Assembly: GCA_900155495.1 (NCBI GenBank)
Contig: FTLJ01000442.1
Coordinates: 62,001-126,000, forward strand
Origin: Porogramme epimiltina
Taxonomy: Eukaryota > Basidiomycota > Agaricomycetes > Polyporales > Polyporaceae
Direction of reading: 5' to 3'
Length of the DNA: 64,000 nucleotides
In this document: positions 47,571-57,661 of the stretch, in pieces
Layout: each line of letters begins with the position of its first letter
Numbering within the stretch: position 1 is the first letter of the stretch
Notes under the pieces: generated by a model
Database searches by the model: none
What the model was told of the DNA's origin: nothing
What the model saw: only the letters and a program-made list of their open reading frames with translations
Program-made: the position numbers and the translations under genes

Positions 47571-49660
47571 ATGCTCGAAATTCGAGGTCTATCATTTAGC
47601 TGGCAGCCTGTGGTCTTCGTGACCCTGGCCCTGCTGGCGCTCATCTACCGTCGGAGGCGGTCGTCCTCCAACATCGACCTTCCCCTACCCCCAGGCCCCC
47701 GCCCACTCCCGATCCTCGGGAATGTGTGGGACTTTCCTCTCCGACCCGAGCATGCTCGCGCATTGACGGCGAAGTACGGTGAGTGGATAATCCCGTATGG
47801 TCCTTGTCTAGTACTCATCCCCTTCCCGTTCGAAAGGGGAGGTCGTGTATCTCAATGCGTTTGGTACACCGGTAATCATTTTAGGCACGCACCAAGCTGC
47901 TGTAGATCTTCTCGAAAAACGATCGTCGATATACTCTGAGCGAAATATGATTGAAATGGCTAAGCTGTAAGTTTCACATGCCACCCTTCCAAGCGTATTC
48001 TCCTCGTATTCAAGAATAGGACACAGGACGGGCTTTGAATGGCTCTTCACCACTCATGGTTCCGATTTAATGTGGCGCAAAGCGCGAGGGGCATTCCATC
48101 GTTGTCTATCAGCCCCAATGATAGCCTCATACCAACAAGTCCAAAAAGAGGAAGTGAAACGCTATCTGCTCCAGTTACTCGAAGACCACGATGGGAACTT
48201 TTCCGAACTTGGTCGCAAGTTAGTATATCCTTCTCTGTTCAAGCAGTCTATAACATGAGTACTCATCACCACAAAAACTCCCCTCAGAATGATTGGCACT
48301 ATCATCATTCGTACCGTGTACGGACTCGATACTTCTGGGCCTGGAATTGAATACATACACATCGCGGAGGAGGCGATGGCCTGCTTTAACGCGGTTTTTG
48401 GGCCCGGTCGCTATCTCGTCCAAACGTTCCCGTGGCTCCGCTTTGTCCCATCCTGGTTCCCAGGTGCGGGATTCCAGCGTGAGTTTGCGGAATGGCGGCC
48501 ACGGGTCCAGAGCATGCTTGACGTCCCGTGGGCGGCCGCAGTGGCCCTAAAGGTAAGTCCGTATCTGCCCCACTTCATTAGGCTCAATCCTCATGCGCAA
48601 GTGACACATCTTACGAGCAGAAAGAGGGTTATGTTTCTCCCTCAACGCTTTTCGCCACGCTCATCGAACGTATCGAAAACAACGAAGAGAGTGAGTATAC
48701 AGCCAAATGCGCATCAGCCGCCGCGTATTTTGGTACGTCTGTATTCGGATTCAACGCATAGATTGGCTTTATGAACACTGGTTGTATAGGTGGAGCAGAC
48801 ACAGTAAGTACGACTGTCGTCGGCGACGATGCATGAGGGTCATTCATATTTTTTCAGACGGTCTCGACGCTACGTACTTTCTTTGCCGCAATGGCCGCAA
48901 ACCCAGAAGTACAGAAGCGTGCACAAGAGGAGCTTGACTCGGTCATTGGACTCGACCGACTCCCAACCATAGAGGACAAGCCGTCCTTACCATACATCAC
49001 CGCGCTCATGAAGGAGTGTCTGCGGTGGAGGAACGTGGTCCCTCTTTCGGTCCCGCACGTGTTGGCCGAAGACGACGAATACAAGGGATACTACCTCCCC
49101 AAAGGATCTGCGGTTATTTCGAATATATGGTATAGCTCTTCGGGGATTGACTTGCGTTCACAAGTGACCAACTTCTGTCCGTTTAAAGGCTCTACTCCCG
49201 CGATCCGCGCTACTATCCCGACCCCGAGGCGTTCAAGCCGGAGCGATACTTGAAAGACGGCCAATTGGACAAGAGTGTTATGGATCCGTCGCAGATTGTT
49301 TTTGGGTATGGTCGAAGGTATTTCCATCTCCTCCACTTCCCGGACAATTGACTTGGCTCATTGGGGCTCCTGCAGGATTTGTCCTGGCCGATTCTTTGCA
49401 GAAGCTTCCGTCTTCGTCATGCTTTCCAACATCCTTCACACATTCGTCATCGCGTCCCCAACGGACGCTAATGGAAAGCCCATTCACAACCCAGTGGAGA
49501 TGACCTTTGGCGTTGTTTCGTAAGTGCCCTGCCGACCAAACCTCCTGTACTCTCATTTATCTCGTTCAGATACCCCGAGCCATTCGAGTGCATCATCAAG
49601 CCCCGCTCTGCGGCCGCAGAAAGCCTGATACGTTCCAGCTGTGCCGAATTTGATGCATAA
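47571..49660 (+). CDS. P450-11, cytochrome P450, lineage D
   Basis: Complete P450 of about 518 aa in ten exons: 47571-47778, 47837-47966, 48027-48218, 48288-48552, 48621-48732, 48790-48803, 48858-49129, 49189-49317, 49376-49519, 49570-49660. Anchor with a basic YRRRRSS stop-transfer, hinge LPLPPGPRPLPILGN, C-helix WRKAR, I-helix GGADT on a 14-base micro-exon, K-helix ECLRW, PERY, haem loop FGYGRR/ICPGRFFAEA. It is paired with P450-12, from which it differs by scattered substitutions. All introns are GT-AG and the frame is open. Confidence 0.94.
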
Positions 49661-49822
49661 GAAAACAATGTGAATCGCAAGCTGGTTGGGGAAGTAGTGG
49701 TCTCCATGAAGCGCCGACTAGGAATTGATTGATATGTAGCGGCTTCTAGGTGAAAACATAGCGGCCGAAGTTTAACATCATGTACAATGTACAGATCGCT
49801 ATGAAAGGTATACATTACGAAG

Positions 49823-50850
49823 TCAGAAGCCGAGCTCAGCGTTGATGAGACTCTCAAAAGCATGAGTGCGTGGCTTGAGGATATAAGAGAATGGCTCAGG
49901 GTATCTGTAAGTCCATGAACTGACTCTAAAATAGCAAGGATATCTTCTAGAATAGACGAACTCACAAGAGAATGCCATATGACATCTTCGCTTCTAGGAC
50001 AGTCGAGTGACCATTATAGTGATAGGGTGTGTAGTAGAGTAGAGGATATTATGATAAGCAGCAAAGTATCGTCTAGGGCGAATTCTAGGGAAGTAGCGGC
50101 AATGAACCTACCATACCCCGCATTCTCTTGGAGGGGAGGATTTGCGACCATACACACAACTGCGACCCAAAGACAAATGGGGCAAGATTCCGAAAGACAT
50201 GATTTAGCTTCCGTCTTTCGTCAAAAACGCTCTGGTTTTAAACTCTCTGGGTCAGGATACATATGTACGTCTTCTCATTGCGAGAGATTACCCGTGGAAA
50301 TAACCTTTCGTGAAGAGATTGTTCGTTCTCTAATCTGGACGTCATATCTACTTCGCATGAGTTTGCGATAGTACAAGACCCTTCGGAGATGAAATCATTC
50401 ACTATATTCGTAGTCTCCACATGTGCAGTGCGAAACGCCCAAGTGACGGGACCACAGACTGCTCGCGCAGACTTCCTTCACGATTGCGGCGATATGCGAT
50501 ATTACTTTGACGGAGCGCATCGCGACCTGCAAAGGCGGGGAGCCTCACGAAGCCTCAAGCTACCATTGTGTCAGGCTCGAGGCGTGCTTTGTGCTAGACC
50601 TCCGGGTCGCAAACCATCGCCATAAAGAACGTCTGCGCATCAGAAATGGTCTACGAAGTGAATAATCAGCACAACGGTCACAGACATATGCCTTGACTCG
50701 TTTACAGTATCACCACCAGAAGTAAGGTCCGCGTCGACGTTTATCTGGAGAGAGTCTAGTACGCACCTGTATATGTGAGTGCAACGGTATCGGGGCAAGC
50801 TGAGTAGTGCACTAGACGTCTCTGCAGTGCCTTACTCAGGATAACAAACA
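49823..50850 (-). pseudogene. Decayed lineage-C P450 (partner of P450-13)
   Basis: Reverse-strand blocks match P450-13 exons 10 to 5 in order. The final exon is still open (YPEPF .. LKPR .. AELGF, stop at 49823-49825). The haem exon is full of substitutions and stops and its Cys is not recoverable. Blocks equal to the start of exon 8 (about 50275-50295), exon 7 (about 50430-50650), the 14-base exon (about 50720) and exon 5 (about 50760-50845) follow. Nothing of exons 1-4 remains. It is convergent with P450-11, as P450-13 is with P450-12. Confidence 0.8.
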
Positions 50851-51921
50851 AGAGTGACGTATTGCCGGCCCGCCGGCCCGTGAAAGCGGTGCGCCACGCG
50901 ACCACTTCGTCGCGCGAAAAAAAGGAAGGCGTGCGATTCGAACGGCGAGCCAAGGTCTTCCTCTTATCCCACACGTTACTTTATATTGAGGAAGGCAATC
51001 GCGACTGGTGAGTAAGCCTTGTCATTTCAAACGGAATGAGCGGAGCAGCCGGTGCTGGGTACGTTACAACTTCTTACAGGTTTAAGCTCTGTTCGGATCC
51101 TGATGCTTTACGTCCTCACGCCTTTTGAGAGGCTTTTCGAGGGATTTATTGCAAGAATTGTGGGTCGCAATGCACAAAAGCATAAGAACCCAGAAGTTTC
51201 ACGTTGAACTGTGACTGTGGAGTAGGCTCGCCAACTCTAATCTGTCGCCACCATCAATGTTGCTCACTTCGAAATTAGCGAGTTCATGCAGCACTGCAAT
51301 CCGTCAACGCTCCCTCTATGGTCTATCACCATACCACCAGTTCACTGCGCTTTCCACCATAAAGCGCCGAAGAACGAGAAGGGTGACCACATGCCTATGG
51401 GCGTGGCAACAACTGGCAGCGTCCTCCTGTGAGAGAACCCATAATTTTTGAACACGATGTCCTTCTGAACCTACATGGCAGGTACCTTTCACTATCCGCC
51501 TGTGCCATTCAGGAGGGAAGCTTTCCTTCCTGCTAATCATAGTATGGCGACGCTAAATAACAGCCCATCTGATACCTGTCGGGCGCAACAATATAGTGCG
51601 GAGGAGGTTTAGGAGCTCGTGCCTCGCCCCAAGCATGCGACATTCTAGTGGACCCCGCCGTGGAGAGGATTTCGAGTGCTAATGTCTCTACTTGGGGGTG
51701 GAGTTCAAGGGGCCTTCTAGCCGATGACGGGACCAATGGAAGTCCCATGTCCTCAGCTTAGTTGACGTATTCCCTATAGCAGGCGTCTCAACGTTCACGT
51801 AGCTCAGCCATTCGGAGCGGCTCACCGCCCATGCGATGGATTATAAAAGGCCCTCTTGTCCCGCTGGGCCCCTATCGGCTCGCTCATCTGTCAGCCACCT
51901 TCCAGTGCTCCTGTCCCTACC
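50851..51921. other. Spacer upstream of P450-12 (duplicated segment, copy 2)
   Basis: No gene. About 51075-51920 is the second copy of the region before P450-11. A TTATAAAAGG box lies at 51841-51850. A tRNA-like 3' end on the minus strand at about 50924-50960, followed by a T-run, is too short to be a tRNA. Confidence 0.55.
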
Positions 51922-54017
51922 ATGCTCGAAGTTCTAGGGCTATCGTTTAGCTGGCAACCTGTGGTCTTCGTGATCCTGGTCCTGCTGGCGCTCGTCTACC
52001 GTCGGAGGCGGTCGTCCTCCAACATCGACCTTCCCCTACCCCCAGGCCCCCGCCCACTTCCCATCCTCGGAAACATATGGGACTTTCCTCTCCGACCAAA
52101 ACATGCTTGCGAATTGACGGCAAAGTACGGTGAGTGCATAATTCCGTACGGTCTTTGTTTGGTTCTCATCTCCACTCCGTTCGTCCAAGGGGAGGTTGTG
52201 TATCTCAATGCGTTTGGCACACCGGTGATTGTCCTAGGGACTCACCAAGCTTCTGTGGATCTTGTCGAAAAGCGATCGTCCATCTACTCTGAGAGAAATT
52301 TGCTCGACATGGCTAAGCTGTGAGTTCACATCTCCACCTCAAAGCCCGTTCTCGTCGCACTCAATGCTACTACACAGGACAAATTTCGAGTGGCTCATCA
52401 CCACTATCGGTTACAATTTACACTGGCGCAAAGTGCGAGGGGCCTTCCATCGTTGTCTTTCGGCCCCAGCGATCGTTCCATACCGCCAAATCCAAAAAGA
52501 GGAGGTGAAACGATACCTCCTCCAGCTACTCGAAGACCGTACTGGGAGCTTTTCTGAGCTTGGTCGCAAGTCAGTGTTTCCCCTCTCCGCTCCCCACTAT
52601 GACCTATAGCACGCATACTCACCATTAGCAAACATTGCATCAGGATGATTGGCGCTATAATCATTCGTGTCGTGTACGGGCTCGACACCTCGGGGCCCGG
52701 GGTGGAGTACGTGCGCATCGCGGAGGACTCGGTGGATTGCTTCAACGCTGTGTTCGAACCCGGTAGATACCTCGTCCAAACATTTCCGTGGCTCCGCTTC
52801 ATCCCGTCCTGGTTCCCGGGTGCGGGATTCCAGCGCGAGTTTGCGGAGTGGCGGCCGCGGGTGAAGACCATGCGTGACATGCCGTGGGAGGCTGCGGTGG
52901 CCCGAAAGGCGGGTTCTTCTCTTCCCCACTTCTTTCTAACGCTTGATTCTGATATGGAAATGACATATCGCACGTGCAGAAAGAGGGCTATACTCCTCCC
53001 TCGACCCTTTTTACCACCCTTATTGAGCGTATTGAGAATGGCAAGGATAATGAGCTCACAGCCAAGTGCGCTGCGGCCTCCGCTTATCTTGGTACGCTCG
53101 TAACGGTACATGGATTTAACTGACTCATTGAACACCGGTTATATAGGTGGCGCGGACACAGTAAGTACGGCTTCCTTTAGAATGCACGAGTAACGTTCAT
53201 ATGTTTTCCCAGACGCTCTCGACGCTACGGACTTTCTTTGCCGCAATGGCCGCAAACCCAGAAGTACAGAAGCGTGCTCAAGAGGAGCTAGACTCTGTCA
53301 TAGGACCTAGCCGACTCCCGAATATAGAGGACAAGCCGTCACTGCCATATATCACCGCTCTCATGAAGGAGTGTCTTCGCTGGAGGAGCGTGGTCCCTCT
53401 TTCGGTCCCACACGTGTTGACCGAAGACGATGAGTACAAGGGTTACCACCTCCCCAAAGGATCTCTGGTTATTTCGAACATATGGTATAGCTCCTCAGAT
53501 CGGTTTTAGTTCACAGGCGACTCACTTCTGCTCGTTTAAAGGCTTTACTCCCGCGACCCGCGCTACTATCCCGACCCCGAGGCCTTCAAGCCGGAGAGGT
53601 ATTTGAAAGATGGTAAATGGGACGAGAGTATTATGGACCCGTCGCAGATCGCTTTTGGATATGGCCGAAGGTATTTCCGTTTTCTCCACCCCCTTCCCGG
53701 TTATGTGACCTGACTCATTGGGACTCCTGCAGGATCTGTCCTGGCCGATTCTTCGCAGAAGCTTCCGTTTTTGTGATGCTTTCCAACATCCTTCACACGT
53801 TCGTCATCGAGGCCCCAACAGACGCCACTGGAAGACCCGTCTATAACCCAGTGGAGATGACCTATGGTGTCATTTCGTAAGCTCCTAATTTGCCATACTT
53901 CTTATACCCTTGCTTACCCTGTTCAGGTACCCCGAGCCATTCGAGTGCATCATCAAGCCTCGCTCCGCAGCGGCCGAAAACCTGATCCGCTCCAGTTGTG
54001 CTGAGTTGGATGCATAG
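51922..54017 (+). CDS. P450-12, cytochrome P450, lineage D
   Basis: Complete P450 of about 518 aa in ten exons: 51922-52129, 52190-52319, 52378-52569, 52644-52908, 52980-53091, 53147-53160, 53213-53484, 53542-53670, 53733-53876, 53927-54017. Same motifs and exon lengths as P450-11: hinge LPLPPGPRPLPILGN, C-helix WRKVR, I-helix GGADT on a 14-base exon, K-helix ECLRW, PERY, haem loop FGYGRR/ICPGRFFAEA. Oddity: intron 4 begins GCGGGT where P450-11 has GTAAGT. Its length (71) is not a multiple of three, so it must be removed for a full protein. If the GC donor is not used, the gene is broken. Confidence 0.9.
52909..52979 (+). other. GC-AG (or disabled) intron in P450-12
   Basis: AAG/GCGGGT replaces AAG/GTAAGT of the twin gene. 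A good branch-like TTCTAAC and a GTGCAG acceptor remain. GC donors usually need an otherwise strong match (GCAAGT), which this lacks, so splicing may be weak. Confidence 0.6.
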
Positions 54018-54184
54018 GAGAACAACGCGAATCACGAGTTGTTCAGAGAATTCGTAGTCCTCATAACAAGGCGATTCGCGACTGATCGATATATAGCCAT
54101 GTCTAACTGAGGAAAGGACGGCAGAAGTTGAATATCATGTATTTTGCACAGATAGCTACTAAACATGTATACGCTATGAAGGAA

Positions 54185-56361
54185 TCAGAGGCCAAGTTCT
54201 GCACTGATGAGATTCTCGTAGGCAGGAGAGCGCGGTTTGATGACACAAGGGAAGGGCTCGGGATATCTGCAAGTTTGATTATCTTTAAAGCAATCAAAAT
54301 ATCTTCGGAAACAGAAAAACTCACGAGATGACGCCATATGACATCTTCGCCTCTGGTAAGATAGGTTGACCAGTATGGTCATGGGCGTACTCGATTGAGA
54401 GAGTGTGAAGGATGGAGGATATCATGATGAACAACGAGTTCTCGGCGAAGAACCGTCCAGGACAAATTCTAAACAGGTATTGGTGAGATTATTGTACCCT
54501 ACGTCCCCTTAGAGATGCAAATTTGTAACGAGATACACACCTGCGTCCATATCCGAAGATAAAAGCGGCAGGATCAAGGACGTCGCGGTCCAGCTTTCCC
54601 TCTTTTGTCAAGAAGCGTTCTGGTTTAAAGCTCTCTGGGTCGGGGTACATCTTCTCATTGCGAGAGATTCCCCTTGAAAATAACATCCAGTGAGGCCATC
54701 GTTGATTCTCGAAGCAGAACGTCGTAGTTACTTACCACAAGTTTGCGATGACACTAGAGCCTGCGGGAATAAAATATCCATTGTACTCATCGTCTTGGCG
54801 CGAACGGTGCGGGACGCCGAGCGGGACCACAGACTGCCATCGCATGGCTTCCTTCACAATTGCAGCGATGTAAGGGAGGGAATCACGATCTGCGAAGGTG
54901 GGGAGCCTCCCAGGGCCAACAACCGCGTCAAGCTCGAGGCGCGCCTTGTGCTGGACCTCCGGATAACACACCATCGCCATAAAGAACGTCTGTACTGCTG
55001 AAATGGTCTATGAGGCTGACGATCAGCACACCCACCACTACGGAATCCCTAGAATCGCTTACGGTATCACCACCAGCTTCGGGAAGGAATGAAGGTCAGG
55101 TTCATCGTTTATCTGAAAAGAATTTACGCACCCGCGTATGCGAGTGCAGCAGTATCGCGAGCAAGGAGCAGCGTGTCTTCCATATTTGCATCGTCTGTAC
55201 CTTGTGCTCTTTCAAGGACCTTGGTTGTAATAGACGGCTCCGCAGTGCCATCCTTCTGCAACAACAACGTCGAAACGTTAGCTGCGCACAGCGACTATGA
55301 CTTACCATCCAACTAACCATGTCCCTCATTGTGCGAGTGAACGGCGCGTCGCGCATGTTGTGGGCAATCTTCTGCCATTTGGCCGCAATCCGCTTGAATC
55401 CCCCGCCAGGAACCCAGCTGGGAAGGTGACGCAAGACGGGAAACGTCTCGACGAGGAATGCTCCTGGGACGAAAACTTCATTGAATGTCGCCACCCCCTT
55501 CTCGACAGCGTCGACGTATGGATCGTCTTTACTAGAGACCTCGATGCCATACGAGACACGCATGATCGTCGAAGCAAATGCGCTGTGAACAAAATAGTAT
55601 GAGAGTCGGAGGCGGACGGAGCGAGTAGATGATGTTTTGAAAGGCACGAGGGGGCGGGGACTTACTGTCGAACCTGGTGCAAGAACGATCCCGGCTCGTC
55701 CAGAACACATCGAAGAAACTTAGCTACCTCACGCTCTTGGAGCGGCTGGTACTGCGGCACCGCGTTCTGGTGAAAGAAATGGTACAATTCCCTCCTTCGT
55801 CGGCGCCATTCCGGCCCATAACTCATTGTGGTGAATGTCCACTCCCAGCCGCTTCTGTAAGTCCGTTAATATACGTGCATGTGTGTCATAAAGACCAATC
55901 AATAGTACGATGCACAATCAGCATGCAATACTCACATTTCACCCATGACCGAAGGCATCCTATCAGAATAGTTCGCCGACCGTTTGTCCATCAGGTCGCT
56001 AGCTATCTCGTGGGAGTTCACGATGATCATTGGCTGCCCGAGGGCATCGAGGTATGAGATGTCACCTAACATGGTCGCTCGTCAGTGATCAAGCGGTGGT
56101 CGTAGAGGACGAAACGCTCATACCGTACTTCAGTGACATTTCACGAAACCGTTGGCCCATCATCTCTGTAGGTATGTCCAGTGCATTTCCGAGGAGTGGC
56201 ATAGGCTTAGGACCGGGAGGAAGGGGCAGGTTTTTGGCGTTCGGATACCGGCGTGGCCGAAACAAGCTGATGATACATGGAGCGAGGGCCAAGCAAAGAA
56301 CGAAAGGCCATGCTAGTTGACCGGACACTATGCTTGATGTTGAAAGGATTGTGATTGGCAT
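54185..56361 (-). pseudogene. P450-13, lineage-C cytochrome P450 with one-base frameshift
   Basis: Ten exons on the minus strand: 56361-56124, 56065-55937, 55854-55666, 55582-55318, 55255-55132, 55076-55063, 55007-54736, 54672-54541, 54468-54325, 54266-54185. All expected motifs are present: LPLPPGPKPMPLLGN, EWRRRRR, AGGDT, the ExxR block KEAMRW, PERF, FGYGRR/ICPGRFFAEN. Exon 2 is 129 bases, against 130 in every relative, because one base is missing at 55980/55981 inside the DKRSANYSD block. This shifts the frame. Apart from that the gene would encode about 529 aa. It is either a very young pseudogene or contains a sequencing error. The donor of exon 4 is GTTAGT; a stronger GTAAGT lies 12 bases on, in frame. 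Close relative of P450-9. Confidence 0.85.
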
Positions 56362-57661
56362 GGCGGATTCTGGCTGTTTTGAATGATCGGCTATTGAAGA
56401 ACAAGTCGCTGGCAATCCTTGCCTAGGCATACAGTTATATATTCATAGCGGAGGCGTCACCTGCCACTAGTCTCATTCCTGACAAGCTCGTGAGACATTC
56501 CGAACGTAAAATTGGATAACAGAGAGAGACAAATTTCATCCGTGGCGACGTCGAAGTAGTACGTATATGAAATTGATAAGTACTTGTGCTATCCAGCCAA
56601 GCTTTGTTGATCGGCGCAATTGTTCCCTTAGCGTGGTCGGCTGACTACAAACGGCGAGTGAGCGATCCCCATTAGTACGCCCTTGAACAGTTCCCGTACC
56701 GTCCTCGGGCCACGTAACGATTTGCAAACACAAGAGACGCTCCTATGGTGTTAGGTTGGCGGCGGAAATGCAAATTTGACGACGTTGGCTCTTATCTCCG
56801 AGGCTTCGTCCAAGAGATGCTGGAGTCGGCGTGGAGATGTGGTCGCGAGCATAGAATTCGAATTCGCCTAAGCCCCAAACGGGCTATCTTTCAGCGCCCC
56901 GAGGGAAAGAGTTGGAGTAATGAGAACACACCAGCGCCCTCGACACCGACGCATATTGCCTTTCAAGGGAGATCTTCTAAGGTTTTGTGCGTTAAAGCGC
57001 CCCGGCGACCGGACAGCCCCTTGAAGCTTCGAGGTGCCTATCACATGAGACATGAGAAGCTGATCTCTGGTGCAGGTCGCGCGCTCACACACCTTCCCTC
57101 CGGACTCTTGTCCTGTCCTGTGGGATTATCAGATGATTCCATTCGCTTCAGATACCGCCGCTGGCTGTTGTAGCCGCTGGTGTTGAACTCCGAGGACCGA
57201 TCACTATAACAGCTTCAGAACTATAAACTGCATGTCAACGTAGGGAGACGCCATCGTGTCGCGGAATATAGCTGCGAATGTTGAGCATACATAACAGCCA
57301 ATTAGACATAAAGCCATGCACCTTTGTGTGACGGTGACGGGTGCTTTACACCGACGTAGCAGCACCTCGGCAGAAGCCTAGTACCAGTAACGCCATCCTT
57401 CCTCGGCTCTTGATCTTTGAAGCGCTTTTGCGTAAGCAGCACACAACTCCATCTAGTCAGCTCTGATGCAAAACACGCTGAGGTGCACCATTGGATATAG
57501 GGGTTGGTGTAGTGAGAGGGATACAAAGAGAAAGGAAAAAGTCGTGGTGTGCACCCTCCATTCAGGCTCTTCGTGGCAGCACTAACAATTACTCTCCTTA
57601 TCGCCGCAAACGTACACATCTCCCCTGTCGTCATATTGAAGGTAAGGGCGTCCATAGAGCG
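56362..57661. other. Spacer between P450-13 and P450-14
   Basis: A TATA-like TTATATATT (56435-56443, functional on the minus strand) lies ~75 bases before the P450-13 start. From 56460 to 57660 I see no recognisable gene. Confidence 0.5.

Larger units (their letters stand above)
46800..50850. repeat. Segmental duplication, copy 1
   Basis: About 4 kb holding the shared upstream region, P450-11 and a convergent lineage-C P450 relic. The partner copy runs from about 51075 through P450-12 and into P450-13. Order and orientation are conserved across the two copies. Confidence 0.8.

Noticed and set aside
50920..50965. Minus-strand tRNA-like 3' end (GTTCGAATC, GCCTTCC, then a T-run)
   Set aside because: Only acceptor and T-arm remnants are present (about 37 bases) with no D or anticodon arm; at most a tRNA scrap.
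52909..52979. Read-through of P450-12 intron 4 as coding
   Set aside because: The stretch is open in frame, but its 71 bases shift the following exon out of the KEGY..LIERIEN frame conserved in P450-11.
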